Notes: generated by a model not told the origin, from the letters alone. Positions 52,631 to 62,145 are shown, numbered from the stretch's first letter. The stretch is 64,000 nucleotides of DNA from Massilia sp. METH4 (GCF_037094685.1 NZ_CP146614.1:1116001-1180000); one strand, 5' to 3'. Translations and numbers: made by a program.

Positions 52631-53788
52631 ATGGCAAGCTTATCGATTCGCAACGTGCGCAAGGTGTATCCGAACGGCGCCGACATCCTGAAGGGCATCG
52701 ACCTCGAGATCGAGGACGGCCAGTTCCTGATCCTCGTGGGCGGTTCCGGCTGCGGCAAGTCCACGCTGCTCAACATGATCGCCGGGCTGGAGAGCGTCTC
52801 CGCCGGCGAGATCGCCATCGGCGGGCGCGTCGTCAACAATGTGCCGCCGAAGGAACGCGACATCGCGATGGTGTTCCAATCCTATGCGCTGTACCCGACG
52901 ATGACGGTGCGCGAGAACATCTCCTTTGGCCTGGGCATCCGCAAGGTCCCGAAGGCCGAGCAGGACGCGATCGTGGCGCGGGTGGCCGAGACGCTGCAGA
53001 TGACTCACCTGCTGGACCGCAAGCCGGCCATGCTGTCGGGCGGGCAGCGCCAGCGCGTGGCCATGGGGCGCGCCATCGCCCGCGACCCGTCGCTGTTCCT
53101 GTTCGACGAGCCGCTGTCGAACCTGGACGCCAAGCTGCGCGTCGAGATGCGCGCCGAGATCAAGCTGCTGCACCAGCGCCTGGGCGCCACGATCGTCTAC
53201 GTGACGCACGACCAGATCGAGGCGATGACGCTGGGCGACCGCATCGCCGTCATGCGCGACGGCGTGGTGCAGCAGTTCGGCAGCCCGCAGGAGATCTACG
53301 ACCAGCCGTCCAACCTGTACGTGGCCGGCTTCATCGGCTCGCCGTCGATGAATTTCCTGCGCGGGAAATTGGTTGCGAACGGCGTGGTGGCGGACGGCGC
53401 CGCGGGCGGCGTGTCGTTCGCGCTGGAGCACCAGGACCGCACGACGCTGCTGCCGGTCCCGGCGCCGTCGGACGCGCTGCGCCAGCGGCTGGGCAGCGAG
53501 GTCATCCTCGGCATCCGCCCGGAACACGTGACCGACGCGGCCAGCGCCCGGCGCGCCACCGCGCAGGATGACTACCATCCGACCGAGGTCGATTGCCTGG
53601 TCGTGCTCACCGAACCGACCGGCCCGGATACGCTGGTGTTCAGCTGGTGCAATGGTGCGCGCATCACGTGCCGCACGCATCCGCGCGCCGACGCCCGGCC
53701 GGGCGCCACCGTGCGGCTCGCGTTCGACCTGTCGAAAGCCGTGTTCTTCGATCCGGCCACGGAACTGCGCATCGGCGCCGCCGCCTGA
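52631..53788 (+). CDS. ugpC: Sugar ABC transporter ATP-binding protein
   Basis: A 385-residue ATPase of the MsmK/UgpC/MalK type. Walker A is GGSGCGKST at 37-45. The signature MLSGGQRQRVAMGRAIARDP precedes Walker B LFLFDEPLSNLD. The H-loop is VYVTHDQIEAMTL. The C-terminal regulatory (TOBE/MalK-like) domain covers about 235-385. GACTGGAGAC lies before the ATG. It is the last gene of the porin/ABC operon; its stop lies only 16 bases from the convergent nasA stop, with no clear terminator between them. Confidence 0.95.
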   Translation: MASLSIRNVRKVYPNGADILKGIDLEIEDGQFLILVGGSGCGKSTLLNMIAGLESVSAGEIAIGGRVVNNVPPKERDIAMVFQSYALYPTMTVRENISFGLGIRKVPKAEQDAIVARVAETLQMTHLLDRKPAMLSGGQRQRVAMGRAIARDPSLFLFDEPLSNLDAKLRVEMRAEIKLLHQRLGATIVYVTHDQIEAMTLGDRIAVMRDGVVQQFGSPQEIYDQPSNLYVAGFIGSPSMNFLRGKLVANGVVADGAAGGVSFALEHQDRTTLLPVPAPSDALRQRLGSEVILGIRPEHVTDAASARRATAQDDYHPTEVDCLVVLTEPTGPDTLVFSWCNGARITCRTHPRADARPGATVRLAFDLSKAVFFDPATELRIGAAA

Positions 53789-53804
53789 CCGCCCGATCGA
53801 TGGC

Positions 53805-56492
53805 TCAGCCGGGGGTGGCTTCGGCCGCCTCCGCCTTCACCACGGCGATCAGTTGCCGGATCTCCGGCACGCAGGAGCCGCAGTTGCCGCCGGCCTTCAC
53901 GCAGGCCGTGACTTCGGCCGTGGTCTTCAAGCCTTTCTCGCGGATTGCATTGCAGATGGTGTTGCGCCCCACGCCGAAGCACGAGCACACGGTCGGCCCC
54001 GTGTCCGCGCCCTGCTTCAGGGGCCGGCCGGCCAGCACGCCGGCCCGCTCGGCATCGGCCAGCGCCGCGTTCGAGAACAGCCCGGCCAGCCAGGCCCGCT
54101 CGGGCAGGTCCGGCCGCGGCGACACGAAGATGCATTGGGCGATCCGGTCGTCCACCACGTGCACGGCGCGGTACACGCCGGCGCTGCGGTCGGCGTATTC
54201 GAGCCAGTCGGCGTCCTCGTCGTGCACGCCCAAGAGCTCGCGCGCCCAGGCGCCGAAGTCCGTGATGCGGTTGCGGCCCGCCATTTCATAGCGGTTGAAG
54301 CCGGCCCCCTGGGCGCGGGTCCAGTACGCCACCTTGTCCAGTTCGAGCGCCGTACGCGACAGCACGAAGCCATGCCATTGCACGGGGAAGCGGTCCACCA
54401 TCACCGGCGTGTGCTTGAATTCCGGCTCGCCGGACACGGGATCGACTACCGGGTTCACGCAGGCGCCCACGCGCGCGTCCGACGCCGTCTGGCCATTCCA
54501 ATGGATGGGCACGAACACGCTGCCGCGGGCGATGCCGCCGCCGTGGCGCACGCGCGCCACCATGCTGCCCCACTGCGACGAGATGCGCGCCAGCTCGCCA
54601 TCGCGCACGCCGCACAGCAGCGCATCCTGCGGGTGCAGGTCGACGAACGATTCCGGCGTGTGCTCGGCCAGCCTGGGTGCCCGGCCGGTGCGCGTCATCG
54701 TGTGCCACTGGTCGCGCACGCGGCCCGTGTTCAGCACCAGCGGGAATTCGCCGCCGGCCGTGTTGACGGGAAGGCGCGGCACGGTCGCCACGAAACGCGC
54801 GCGCCCGTCCGGAAACGAGAAGCGCCGGTCGGCGAACACGCGGCGGCCGAGCGGCCACTGCACCGGTTGCAGGGCGTCGTAGCCTTCATGGCCGAGTTCG
54901 GCCAGCGCGCCGATGTCGAAGGCGCGCGGCAATTCATCCGGCGTATTGCGCCATGCCGAGAGCCGCGCGTGCTCGGCGAAGATCTCCGACTGGTGCGTGT
55001 AGTCGAAGCCCGCGTAGCCGAGCCGCTGGGCGAACTCGCAGAGGATTTTCCAGTCCGCCCTGGCCTCGCCGGGCGCCGGCAGGAAGCCGCGCTGGCGCGA
55101 GATGCGCCGCTCGGAATTGGTCACCGTGCCATCCTTCTCGGCCCAGGCCAGCGCCGGCAGCAGCACATGGGCCAAGGCATTGGTGTCGGTGTCCGTCACG
55201 ACGTCCGACGCGATCACGAGTTCGGCCTTCGACAGCGCGCGGCGCACCTGTTCGGCGTCGGGCAGGCTGACCATCGGGTTGGTGGCGATCACCCAGACCG
55301 CCTTCACCTTGCCCGCTTCGATGGCCTGGAACAGGTCCACCGCCTTCAAGCCCGGTTTCTCGGCGATGCGGGGGGAATCCCAGAACTCGCGCACGGCGGC
55401 GCGGTGCTCCGGCTTGTCCAGGTCCAGGTGCGCGGCCAGCATATTGGCCAGGCCGCCCACTTCGCGGCCGCCCATCGCATTGGGCTGGCCCGTGATCGAG
55501 AACGGGCCCATGCCCGGCCGGCCGATCCGGCCCGTGATCAGGTGGCAGTTGATGATCGCGTTGACCTTGTCGGTGCCGGCGGACGACTGGTTCACGCCCA
55601 TCGAAAAGCCGGTGATCGCCTTTTCGGTTGCCGCGAACGCTTCGTAGAAGGCCAGCACGTCGTCCAGGTTCAGCCGGCATGCCCTGGCAACCTCCTCGGG
55701 CGTGATTTCGGCCACTTCGAGCGCCTCGCTCAGGCCGCGCGTGTGGTTGGCGATGAAGGCCGGATCGACGGCGCCGATGCGCGACAGGTAGGCCAGCAGG
55801 CCGTTGAACAGCCACACGTCGGTGCCCGGCTTGACGGGCAGGTGCAGGTCGGCCAGCTCGCAGGTGGCCGTGCGCCGGGGGTCGATGACGACCACCTTCA
55901 GGCCGGGCCGGGCTTCCTTGGCCTTGGCGATGCGCTGGAACAGGATCGGGTGGCACCATGCCAGGTTGGAGCCGACCAGCACGATCATGTCGGCCAGTTC
56001 CAGGTCTTCGTAGTTTACGGGCACCAGGTCTTCGCCGAACGCACGCTTGTGGCCGGCCACGGCGGACGACATGCATAGCCGCGAATTGGTGTCGATGTTG
56101 GCGCTGCCGACATAGCCCTTCATCAGCTTGTTGGCGACGTAGTAGTCTTCCGTCAGCAATTGGCCGGAAACGTACAGGGCCACGGCGTCCGGCCCGTGCT
56201 CGTCGACGATCGCGCGCCATCGGGCGGCCGCCTTGTCCAGCGCCTCGTCCCAGGATACCTGCCGCAGCTTGCCTTCTTCCCGCACCTGCGGGTGCAGCAG
56301 GCGGCCTTCCAGCCCCAGCGTTTCGCCGAGGGCCGAGCCCTTCACGCACAGCCGGCCGAAATTCGATGGATGGTCCGCGTCGCCCGAAACGGTGGCGGAC
56401 TGCGGCCCCTGCGGCACGGCCTTGACGCCGCAGCCGACGCCGCAGTAGGGACAGGTGGTGGCGATGGAGAGATGTTCCTGGGACAGATTCAC
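53805..56492 (-). CDS. nasA: Assimilatory nitrate reductase, catalytic subunit
   Basis: A molybdenum bis-MGD enzyme of 895 residues that reduces nitrate to nitrite in the cytosol. Cys14, Cys17, Cys21 and Cys49 (TTCPYCGVGCG and GRLCVKG) bind the N-terminal 4Fe-4S cluster. The likely Mo ligand is the Cys in NSRLCMSSAVAGHK. GMGPFSITGQPNAMGGREVG and WVIATNPMVSLPD are family text. A C-terminal bacterioferritin-ferredoxin-like 2Fe-2S domain (CSCFGVGRN and GGNCGSCVPEI) is typical of NasA/NasC fusions. The frame runs to 56573, but GTG at 56490-56492 avoids overlap with the preceding gene and gives the family N-terminus. Last gene of the nitrate operon. Confidence 0.95.
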   Translation of the reverse strand: MNLSQEHLSIATTCPYCGVGCGVKAVPQGPQSATVSGDADHPSNFGRLCVKGSALGETLGLEGRLLHPQVREEGKLRQVSWDEALDKAAARWRAIVDEHGPDAVALYVSGQLLTEDYYVANKLMKGYVGSANIDTNSRLCMSSAVAGHKRAFGEDLVPVNYEDLELADMIVLVGSNLAWCHPILFQRIAKAKEARPGLKVVVIDPRRTATCELADLHLPVKPGTDVWLFNGLLAYLSRIGAVDPAFIANHTRGLSEALEVAEITPEEVARACRLNLDDVLAFYEAFAATEKAITGFSMGVNQSSAGTDKVNAIINCHLITGRIGRPGMGPFSITGQPNAMGGREVGGLANMLAAHLDLDKPEHRAAVREFWDSPRIAEKPGLKAVDLFQAIEAGKVKAVWVIATNPMVSLPDAEQVRRALSKAELVIASDVVTDTDTNALAHVLLPALAWAEKDGTVTNSERRISRQRGFLPAPGEARADWKILCEFAQRLGYAGFDYTHQSEIFAEHARLSAWRNTPDELPRAFDIGALAELGHEGYDALQPVQWPLGRRVFADRRFSFPDGRARFVATVPRLPVNTAGGEFPLVLNTGRVRDQWHTMTRTGRAPRLAEHTPESFVDLHPQDALLCGVRDGELARISSQWGSMVARVRHGGGIARGSVFVPIHWNGQTASDARVGACVNPVVDPVSGEPEFKHTPVMVDRFPVQWHGFVLSRTALELDKVAYWTRAQGAGFNRYEMAGRNRITDFGAWARELLGVHDEDADWLEYADRSAGVYRAVHVVDDRIAQCIFVSPRPDLPERAWLAGLFSNAALADAERAGVLAGRPLKQGADTGPTVCSCFGVGRNTICNAIREKGLKTTAEVTACVKAGGNCGSCVPEIRQLIAVVKAEAAEATPG

Positions 56493-56511
56493 GATGGTTC
56501 CAATGTGCGTA

Positions 56512-57729
56512 TTACGCGGCAAGCGCGGGACCGAACAGCAGGGTGTGGCGCATCGCGCTGATGTCGGCGCCACGCTGGATCAGGTCGAAATACCAGGGAC
56601 CATCCTGCACGTCGCCATACAGCACGGCGCCCGTGAGGCGCGGCCCGTCCAGCACGAGCCGTTTATAGACACCCCGGCGCGCATCGCGCAGCACGAGGTC
56701 TTCCGAACCTTCCCCGCCCATGAAGTCGCCGACCGAGTACAGCTCGATGCCGGTCACCTTCAGCCGCGTGGGCGAAGCCTGTTGTACGTAGCGGCGGTGG
56801 CCCGCGCCGGCCAGGTGGGCCGCGCACACCTTGGCCTGTTCCCAGATCGGCGCGACGAGGCCGAAGGTGGCGCGGCGGTGCTGCACGCACTCGCCGACGG
56901 CGTACACCCGGGGGTCGTAGGATTGCAGCGTGTCGTCGACCACGATGGCGCGTTCGCAATGCAGGCCAGCGGATCTGGCGAGCTCGATATTGGGGCGCAC
57001 GCCGGCCGTCATCACGACCAGGTCCGCCGAAATCTCGGTAAATGCGTCAGTGCCGTCCTTGAAGCGCACCGCGCTCACGCGGTCCGGGCCGACGATTTCG
57101 GTCGTCTGCGCTTCCAGCATGAACTTCAGGCCGCGCGCCTCCAGCGCCCGTTGCAGCAATTGTGCGGCCGGCTTGTCGAGCTGCTGGTTCATCAGCGCAT
57201 CGGTCACGTGCACGACCGTCACCTCCATGCCCTGCTTCGCCAGGCCGTTCGCAGCCTCCAGCCCCAGCAAGCCGCCGCCGATGACGACGGCGCGCTGGTG
57301 GTTCCTTGCCGCTTCCAGCATGCCTTCCACGTCGGCGATGTCGCGGAATGCAAGCACGCCGGGCAGCTCGTGGCCTGGCACAGGGATGATGAAGGGCTTC
57401 GAGCCTGTGGCGATCAGCAGGCGGTCGTAGCGCACTTCAAGGCCCGACCGCGCGCGCACGATGCGGCGCCGGCGGTCGATGTCCACCACCGGATCGCCGG
57501 CGTGCAGCGTGATGCCGTTGGCGTCGTACCACTCGCGGGTGTTGAGCATGATGTCGTCGACCGACTTCTCGCCGGCCAGCACGGGCGACAGCAGGATGCG
57601 GTTGTAGTTGCCGTGCGGTTCGGCGCCGAACACGGTGATGTCGTACAGGTCCGGCGCCAAAGCGAGCAGCTCCTCGACCGTGCGCATGCCGGCCATGCCG
57701 TTGCCGACGACCACCAGGGCGGGTTTCAC
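56512..57729 (-). CDS. FAD-dependent NAD(P)H oxidoreductase paired with nasA (NirB-like N-terminal half)
   Basis: A 405-residue pyridine-nucleotide disulfide-type flavoprotein. It has the FAD fold VVVGNGMAGMRTVEEL, LLIATGSKPFIIPVPG, the NAD fold AVVIGGGLLGLEAANGLAK, and VYAVGECVQHR for the second FAD contact. It is clearly a paralogue of the first 400 residues of NirB encoded in the same operon, but lacks the ferredoxin-like, sirohaem and 4Fe-4S parts. The likely role is electron transfer from NAD(P)H to NasA, as NasB-type proteins do. It lies between nirD (10 bases) and nasA (19 bases). Confidence 0.87.
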   Translation of the reverse strand: MKPALVVVGNGMAGMRTVEELLALAPDLYDITVFGAEPHGNYNRILLSPVLAGEKSVDDIMLNTREWYDANGITLHAGDPVVDIDRRRRIVRARSGLEVRYDRLLIATGSKPFIIPVPGHELPGVLAFRDIADVEGMLEAARNHQRAVVIGGGLLGLEAANGLAKQGMEVTVVHVTDALMNQQLDKPAAQLLQRALEARGLKFMLEAQTTEIVGPDRVSAVRFKDGTDAFTEISADLVVMTAGVRPNIELARSAGLHCERAIVVDDTLQSYDPRVYAVGECVQHRRATFGLVAPIWEQAKVCAAHLAGAGHRRYVQQASPTRLKVTGIELYSVGDFMGGEGSEDLVLRDARRGVYKRLVLDGPRLTGAVLYGDVQDGPWYFDLIQRGADISAMRHTLLFGPALAA

Positions 57730-57739
57730 GATCGGCTCC

Positions 57740-58090
57740 TTACGCCCCGACCCACACCTTGCCGGCCTCGATGCGGGCCGGCCAGGTGGGCACCGAGTTT
57801 TCCGGCGCTTCCAGGCATTCGCCCGTCTGCAAGTCGAAGTGGTGCTTGTAGATCGGCGAGGCCACGACGATGCGCTCGCCCAGGTTGCCCACCAGCCCGC
57901 GCGACAGCACGGAAGCTTCCGAATTCGGGTCGTAGTTCCCGATCGCGAACACGCGGGTGTCCTGGCCCTGGTTCAGGCGGAACACGGCGACCTGCTCGCC
58001 GTTCAGCAGGGCGCACACGCCGGTGTTCGGCACGATGTCATCCACGCCGCAGATCGCGGTCCAGCTGGCGGCTTCGTTTTCACGTTTCAT
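57740..58090 (-). CDS. nirD: Nitrite reductase small subunit
   Basis: The small subunit of NADH-dependent assimilatory nitrite reductase, 116 residues with a Rieske-like beta fold. Text such as TAICGVDDIVPNTGVCALLN, VFAIGNYDPNSEASVLSRG and VASPIYKHHFDLQTGECLE matches NirD. The Rieske cluster cysteine/histidine pairs are lost, as is usual in NirD. GGAG precedes the ATG. It begins 28 bases after nirB, in the same operon. Confidence 0.95.
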   Translation of the reverse strand: MKRENEAASWTAICGVDDIVPNTGVCALLNGEQVAVFRLNQGQDTRVFAIGNYDPNSEASVLSRGLVGNLGERIVVASPIYKHHFDLQTGECLEAPENSVPTWPARIEAGKVWVGA

Positions 58091-58118
58091 GGCGGTTCTC
58101 CAGTTTATGCGTTGGGAC

Positions 58119-60650
58119 TCAGGCTGCTTTGATGGGGATGACGCGTTTCTTTTCCTGCGGCGTGGCCGGGCGGATCTGGCCGCGCTCTTCGATGAAGACC
58201 ACGTTCTCGTCCTTCTTCTCGCTGTTGACGAAGTGGCGGAAGCGGGCGCGCGTTTCCGGATTGGTGACGGCTTCCTTCCACTCGCAGGCGTAGGTGTCCA
58301 CCACGCGCTGCATGTCCGCTTCCAGTTCGGCGGCCAGGTTCAGCTTGTCGTTGATTACCACGTCCTGCAGGTATTCCAGGCCGCCTTCCAGGTTCTCGCG
58401 CCACGTGCTGGTGCGCTGCAGGCGGTCGGCCGTGCGGCTGTAGAACATCAGGAAGCGATCGACGTACTTGATCAGGGTTTCCTTGTCGAGGTCCGAGGCG
58501 AACAGCTCGGCGTGGCGGGGCTTCATGCCGCCGTTGCCGCACACGTACAGGTTCCAGCCCTTCTCGGTGGCGATGATGCCCACGTCCTTGCCCTGCGCCT
58601 CGGCGCATTCGCGGGTGCAGCCGGATACGCCGAACTTGATCTTGTGCGGCGTGCGCAAGCCCTTGTAGCGGTTCTCCAGCTCGATGGCCAGGCCCACGCT
58701 GTCGTCCACGCCGTAGCGGCACCAGGTGGAACCCACGCACGACTTCACGGTGCGCAGCGACTTGCCGTACGCGTGGCCCGTTTCGAAGCCGGCGGCGATC
58801 AGCTCTTCCCAGATGGCCGGCAGCTCGTCGACGCGGGCGCCGAACAGGTCGACGCGCTGGCCGCCCGTGATCTTGGTGTACAGGCCGTACTTCTTGGCGA
58901 CCTGGCCCACGGCGATCAGGCCGTCCGGCGTCACTTCACCGCCCGGCATGCGCGGCACGACCGAGTATGTGCCATCCTTCTGGATATTGCCCAGGTAGTA
59001 GTCGTTCGTGTCCTGCAGGCTGGCGTGTTCCTTCTTCAGCACGAAGTCGTTCCAGCAGGTGGCGAAGATCGATGCCGCCAGCGGCTTGCAAACGTCGCAG
59101 CCCAGGCCCTTGCCGTGCTTGTGCAGCAGCTCGTCGAAGGTCTTGATATTGCCGGCACGGACAATGTGGAACAGTTCCTGCCGCGAGTGCGGGAAGTGTT
59201 CGCAGACGTGGTTGTTCACGTCCATGCCCTGCTTCTTCATTTCGGCCTTCATCACCTGCGTGACGAGCGGCACGCAGCCGCCGCACGAGGTGCCGGCATT
59301 GGTGCAGCTCTTCAAGGCGCCGATCGAGGTGGCGCCGTCGGCCACCGCGGCGCAGATGGCGCCCTTGGTGACGTTGTTGCACGAGCAGATCTGCGCGGCG
59401 TCCGGCAGCGCGTCCACGCCCAGGCCCGGCCTGGCCTTGCCGTCGGACTGCGGCAGGATCAAAAATTCCGGCGCTTCCGGCAACTCGATCTTGTTGAGCA
59501 TCATCTGCAGCAGCGTGCCGTATTCGCCCGCGTCGCCGACCATCACGCCGCCCAGCAGGTACTTGCCGCAATCGGACACGACGATCTTCTTGTAGACCTG
59601 CTTGCGCTCGTCCGTGAACTGGTAGCTGCGCGAGCCTTCCATCTTGCCGTGCGGGTCGCCGATGGAGGCCACGTCCACGCCCATCAGTTTCAGCTTCGTG
59701 CTCATGTCGGCGCCGCTGAACTCGGCCGCCTGGCCGGCCAGCTGTTTCGCCACCACGCGCGCCATGTCGTAGCCCGGCGCCACCAGGCCGTAGATCATGC
59801 CGTTCCACAGCGCGCATTCGCCGATCGCGTACACGTCCGGGTCCGAGGTGAGGCAGTGATTGTCGATGGTGATGCCGCCGCGCGGGCCGACGGCCAGGCC
59901 GGCTTCCTTCGCCAGCTGGTCGCGCGGGCGGATGCCGGCGGAGAACACGATCATGTCCACGTCGAGGTGCGTGCCGTCGGCGAACTGCATGCGGTGCGCG
60001 CCCTCCTCGCCGTCGACGATCGCCGTGGTGTTCTTGCCCGTGTGGACCGTCACGCCCAGTTCGGCGATCTTGTTGCGCAGGATGCGGCCGCCGCCGTCGT
60101 CGACCTGCACGGCCATCAGGCGCGGGGCGAATTCGACGACGTGGGTGATCAGGCCCATGTCGCGCAGCGCCTTGGCGCATTCCAGGCCCAGCAGGCCGCC
60201 GCCGATCACCACGCCGGTCTTCAGGCGCTTGCCGGCTTCGGCCATGCCTTCCAGGTCTTCGATGGTGCGGTAGACGAAGCAATCCTTGCGCTCGCGCCCT
60301 TCGATCGGCGGCACGAACGGATAGGAACCGGTGGCCATCACCAGCTTGTCGTAGGGCAGGACTTCGCCGGTGCTGGCCGTGACCGTTTTAGCCTTCAGGT
60401 CGATGGCGTCGGCGCGGGCATTCAGGCGCAGCACCATGTCGGAGCGGTCGAAGAAACCGGGCTTCACCAGCGACAGGTCGTCCGCACTCTTGCCGCTGAA
60501 GAATTCCGACAGGTGCACGCGGTCATAGGCCGGGCGCGGTTCCTCGCACAGCACGGTGACCTGCATGTTCGCGACGGGCTGCTCCGCCAGCCTTTCGAGG
60601 AACTTGTGGCCGACCATGCCATGACCGATGACGACGATTTTCATGTTCAA
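58119..60650 (-). CDS. nirB: Nitrite reductase (NADH) large subunit
   Basis: An 843-residue sirohaem enzyme that reduces nitrite to ammonia with six electrons from NADH. In order there is an FAD/NAD disulfide-reductase-like domain (VVIGHGMVGHKFLERL, TGVVIGGGLLGLECAK), a 2Fe-2S bacterioferritin-ferredoxin-like domain (QICSCNNVTKGAIC and TSCGGCVPLV), and ferredoxin-like/sirohaem domains. The cysteines that ligate the 4Fe-4S-sirohaem centre are in GVSGCTRECAEAQ and NLYVCGNGG. Full family length. It follows narK by 26 bases and precedes nirD. Confidence 0.97.
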   Translation of the reverse strand: MNMKIVVIGHGMVGHKFLERLAEQPVANMQVTVLCEEPRPAYDRVHLSEFFSGKSADDLSLVKPGFFDRSDMVLRLNARADAIDLKAKTVTASTGEVLPYDKLVMATGSYPFVPPIEGRERKDCFVYRTIEDLEGMAEAGKRLKTGVVIGGGLLGLECAKALRDMGLITHVVEFAPRLMAVQVDDGGGRILRNKIAELGVTVHTGKNTTAIVDGEEGAHRMQFADGTHLDVDMIVFSAGIRPRDQLAKEAGLAVGPRGGITIDNHCLTSDPDVYAIGECALWNGMIYGLVAPGYDMARVVAKQLAGQAAEFSGADMSTKLKLMGVDVASIGDPHGKMEGSRSYQFTDERKQVYKKIVVSDCGKYLLGGVMVGDAGEYGTLLQMMLNKIELPEAPEFLILPQSDGKARPGLGVDALPDAAQICSCNNVTKGAICAAVADGATSIGALKSCTNAGTSCGGCVPLVTQVMKAEMKKQGMDVNNHVCEHFPHSRQELFHIVRAGNIKTFDELLHKHGKGLGCDVCKPLAASIFATCWNDFVLKKEHASLQDTNDYYLGNIQKDGTYSVVPRMPGGEVTPDGLIAVGQVAKKYGLYTKITGGQRVDLFGARVDELPAIWEELIAAGFETGHAYGKSLRTVKSCVGSTWCRYGVDDSVGLAIELENRYKGLRTPHKIKFGVSGCTRECAEAQGKDVGIIATEKGWNLYVCGNGGMKPRHAELFASDLDKETLIKYVDRFLMFYSRTADRLQRTSTWRENLEGGLEYLQDVVINDKLNLAAELEADMQRVVDTYACEWKEAVTNPETRARFRHFVNSEKKDENVVFIEERGQIRPATPQEKKRVIPIKAA

Positions 60651-60676
60651 CTCCGTGTTTCAGTAATCAGTGAATT

Positions 60677-61990
60677 TCAGGCGGCGGCGCGAGCCAGCGA
60701 GTGTTCCTCGTTGGTGGCGGCCGAGAAGCGCAGCGCGATCGCGCAGACTGCCGAGATCAGCACCAGGAAGCCGAGGATCGACAGCGTTTGCTGCGTGCTG
60801 CCCACACCCTTCATCAGGAAGCCCGCGGCGACGGCACCGACGTTGCCGCCGGCGCCGATGATGCCCGTGACACCGCCCAGGGCGCGCTTGTCGACGAAGG
60901 GCACCAGCGCATAGGTCGCGCCGCAGGCCATGTGCACGCACATGCCGAAGGACAGCATGGCGAAGATGGCCAGCGTGACGGTATCGGCGTTGGCGAACCA
61001 GATCAGGCCCGCGCCTTCGCCCAGCATCAGCACGAACAGCAAGGTGACGCGGCCATTCAGGCTGTTACGCAGGGCCATCTTGTCGGACACGAAGCCGCCC
61101 AGGGCGCGGGCGAACAGGGCCAGGAGGCCAAAGCTGCCGGCCGCCAGGCCGGCCTGCTTCAGGCTCAGGCCGAACTTGTCGACGTAGTAGGTGGCGGCCA
61201 CGTTGTGGATGAACAGTTCCACGCCGAAGCACGCCGCGTAGGTGATGAACAGCAGCCACACGCGGTAGTTCGAGGCGGCCAGCTTGAAGCTGTCCCAGCC
61301 ACCTTTCTTGCCGCCTTCGATCTCGATGCCGGCCTTGCGCAATTCGTCGTAGTTACCCTGCGGGCAGTCCTGCGTGAATTTCCAGTACAGGGCGCCGACG
61401 ACCAGCATCATCACGCCCGGCACGATCAGCGCGAGGCGCCAGCCCATCGTTTCCGACACGCCCAGCATCAGGATGGCGGCCATGATCAGAGGCATGGTGG
61501 CTTGGGTGACGCCGCCGCCCGCATTGCCCCAGCCGGCCGTGGCCGCGTTGGCGGTGCCGACCACGCGCGGGCCGAACATCACGGAGGTGTGGTACTGCGT
61601 GACGACGAAGCTGGCGCCGATCGCACCGATCAGCATGCGAAAGAACAGGAAGCTTTCGTAGCTTTGCGAAGCGGCCACGCCGAACACGGGGATGGAGCCG
61701 AACACCAGCAGTGCGGTATGCGCCTTGCGCGGGCCGTAGCGGTCGCACATGGGGCCGACGACCATGCGTACCAGGATCGTGATCGCCACGGCGGCAATAT
61801 TGATATTGGCGATCTGGCCGGCGGTGAGGCCGAATTCGCCCTTAATGACGGGCATCAGCGGCGCGCAGGCGAACCAGGCGAAGAAGCAGGCGAAGAATGC
61901 CAGCCAGGCCAGGTGAAAGGCGCGCATCTGTGGCGTGGCGAGCGAGAAGAGCTTGATGCTGTCAGCTTTGCGGGTTGCGGTGCTGGTCAT
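60677..61990 (-). CDS. narK: Nitrate/nitrite transporter, NNP family
   Basis: A 437-residue MFS protein with 12 helices of the nitrate-nitrite porter family. The two nitrate signatures are GWGNAGGGVTQ and GIIGAGGNVGAVAAGFL; the substrate-contact arginine is in ILVRMVVGPMCDRYGPR. It brings nitrate into the cytosol for NasA. ATG at 61990 is preferred since AGGG lies 9 bases before it; ATG at 61999 has that motif almost touching it. First gene of the assimilation operon. It follows a leader with antitermination hairpins, a sigma-54 promoter and an NtrC-like site. Confidence 0.95.
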   Translation of the reverse strand: MTSTATRKADSIKLFSLATPQMRAFHLAWLAFFACFFAWFACAPLMPVIKGEFGLTAGQIANINIAAVAITILVRMVVGPMCDRYGPRKAHTALLVFGSIPVFGVAASQSYESFLFFRMLIGAIGASFVVTQYHTSVMFGPRVVGTANAATAGWGNAGGGVTQATMPLIMAAILMLGVSETMGWRLALIVPGVMMLVVGALYWKFTQDCPQGNYDELRKAGIEIEGGKKGGWDSFKLAASNYRVWLLFITYAACFGVELFIHNVAATYYVDKFGLSLKQAGLAAGSFGLLALFARALGGFVSDKMALRNSLNGRVTLLFVLMLGEGAGLIWFANADTVTLAIFAMLSFGMCVHMACGATYALVPFVDKRALGGVTGIIGAGGNVGAVAAGFLMKGVGSTQQTLSILGFLVLISAVCAIALRFSAATNEEHSLARAAA

Positions 61991-62022
61991 GTTGTTCATC
62001 CCTGTTATCGGAAGCTACAAGC

Positions 62023-62145
62023 AAAAAAAAAGGCGACCGGGCAGACCTGCGAAAACCATGTTTCGTGAAACATGTTTCGAAAGTGTGCTCGGACGCCGTT
62101 GTCCTGAAGCCACCCCGCCATTGGGGAGGCTGTGCAATGTTCAGG
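62023..62145 (-). ncRNA. NasT-type (ANTAR) antitermination leader with overlapping terminator
   Basis: Read on the minus strand, two tandem hairpins have six-base loops. The first is 62109-62130: a CCCC/GGGG stem extended by GCC/GGC, loop AAUGGC. The second is 62091-62104: a GGAC/GUCC stem, loop AACGGC. Both loops have A at position 1 and G at position 4, the known ANTAR recognition pattern, with a 4-base linker. The second hairpin's loop and 3' arm are part of GGCGTCCG (62090-62097), which can pair with CGGTCGCC (62032-62039, one mismatch) just before nine T (62023-62031), so terminator and antiterminator exclude each other. Another dyad (62057-62064 with 62067-62074) lies in the terminator loop. 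NasT is encoded next door. Confidence 0.85.

Noticed and set aside
53568..56078. 836-residue open frame on the plus strand opposite nasA
   Set aside because: Shadow frame; the first part is read from the ATPase gene in another frame and the rest from the nasA antisense strand.
57957..60914. 985-residue open frame opposite nirB
   Set aside because: Long stop-free antisense frames are common opposite high-GC genes; there is no domain-like text, and nirB is complete.
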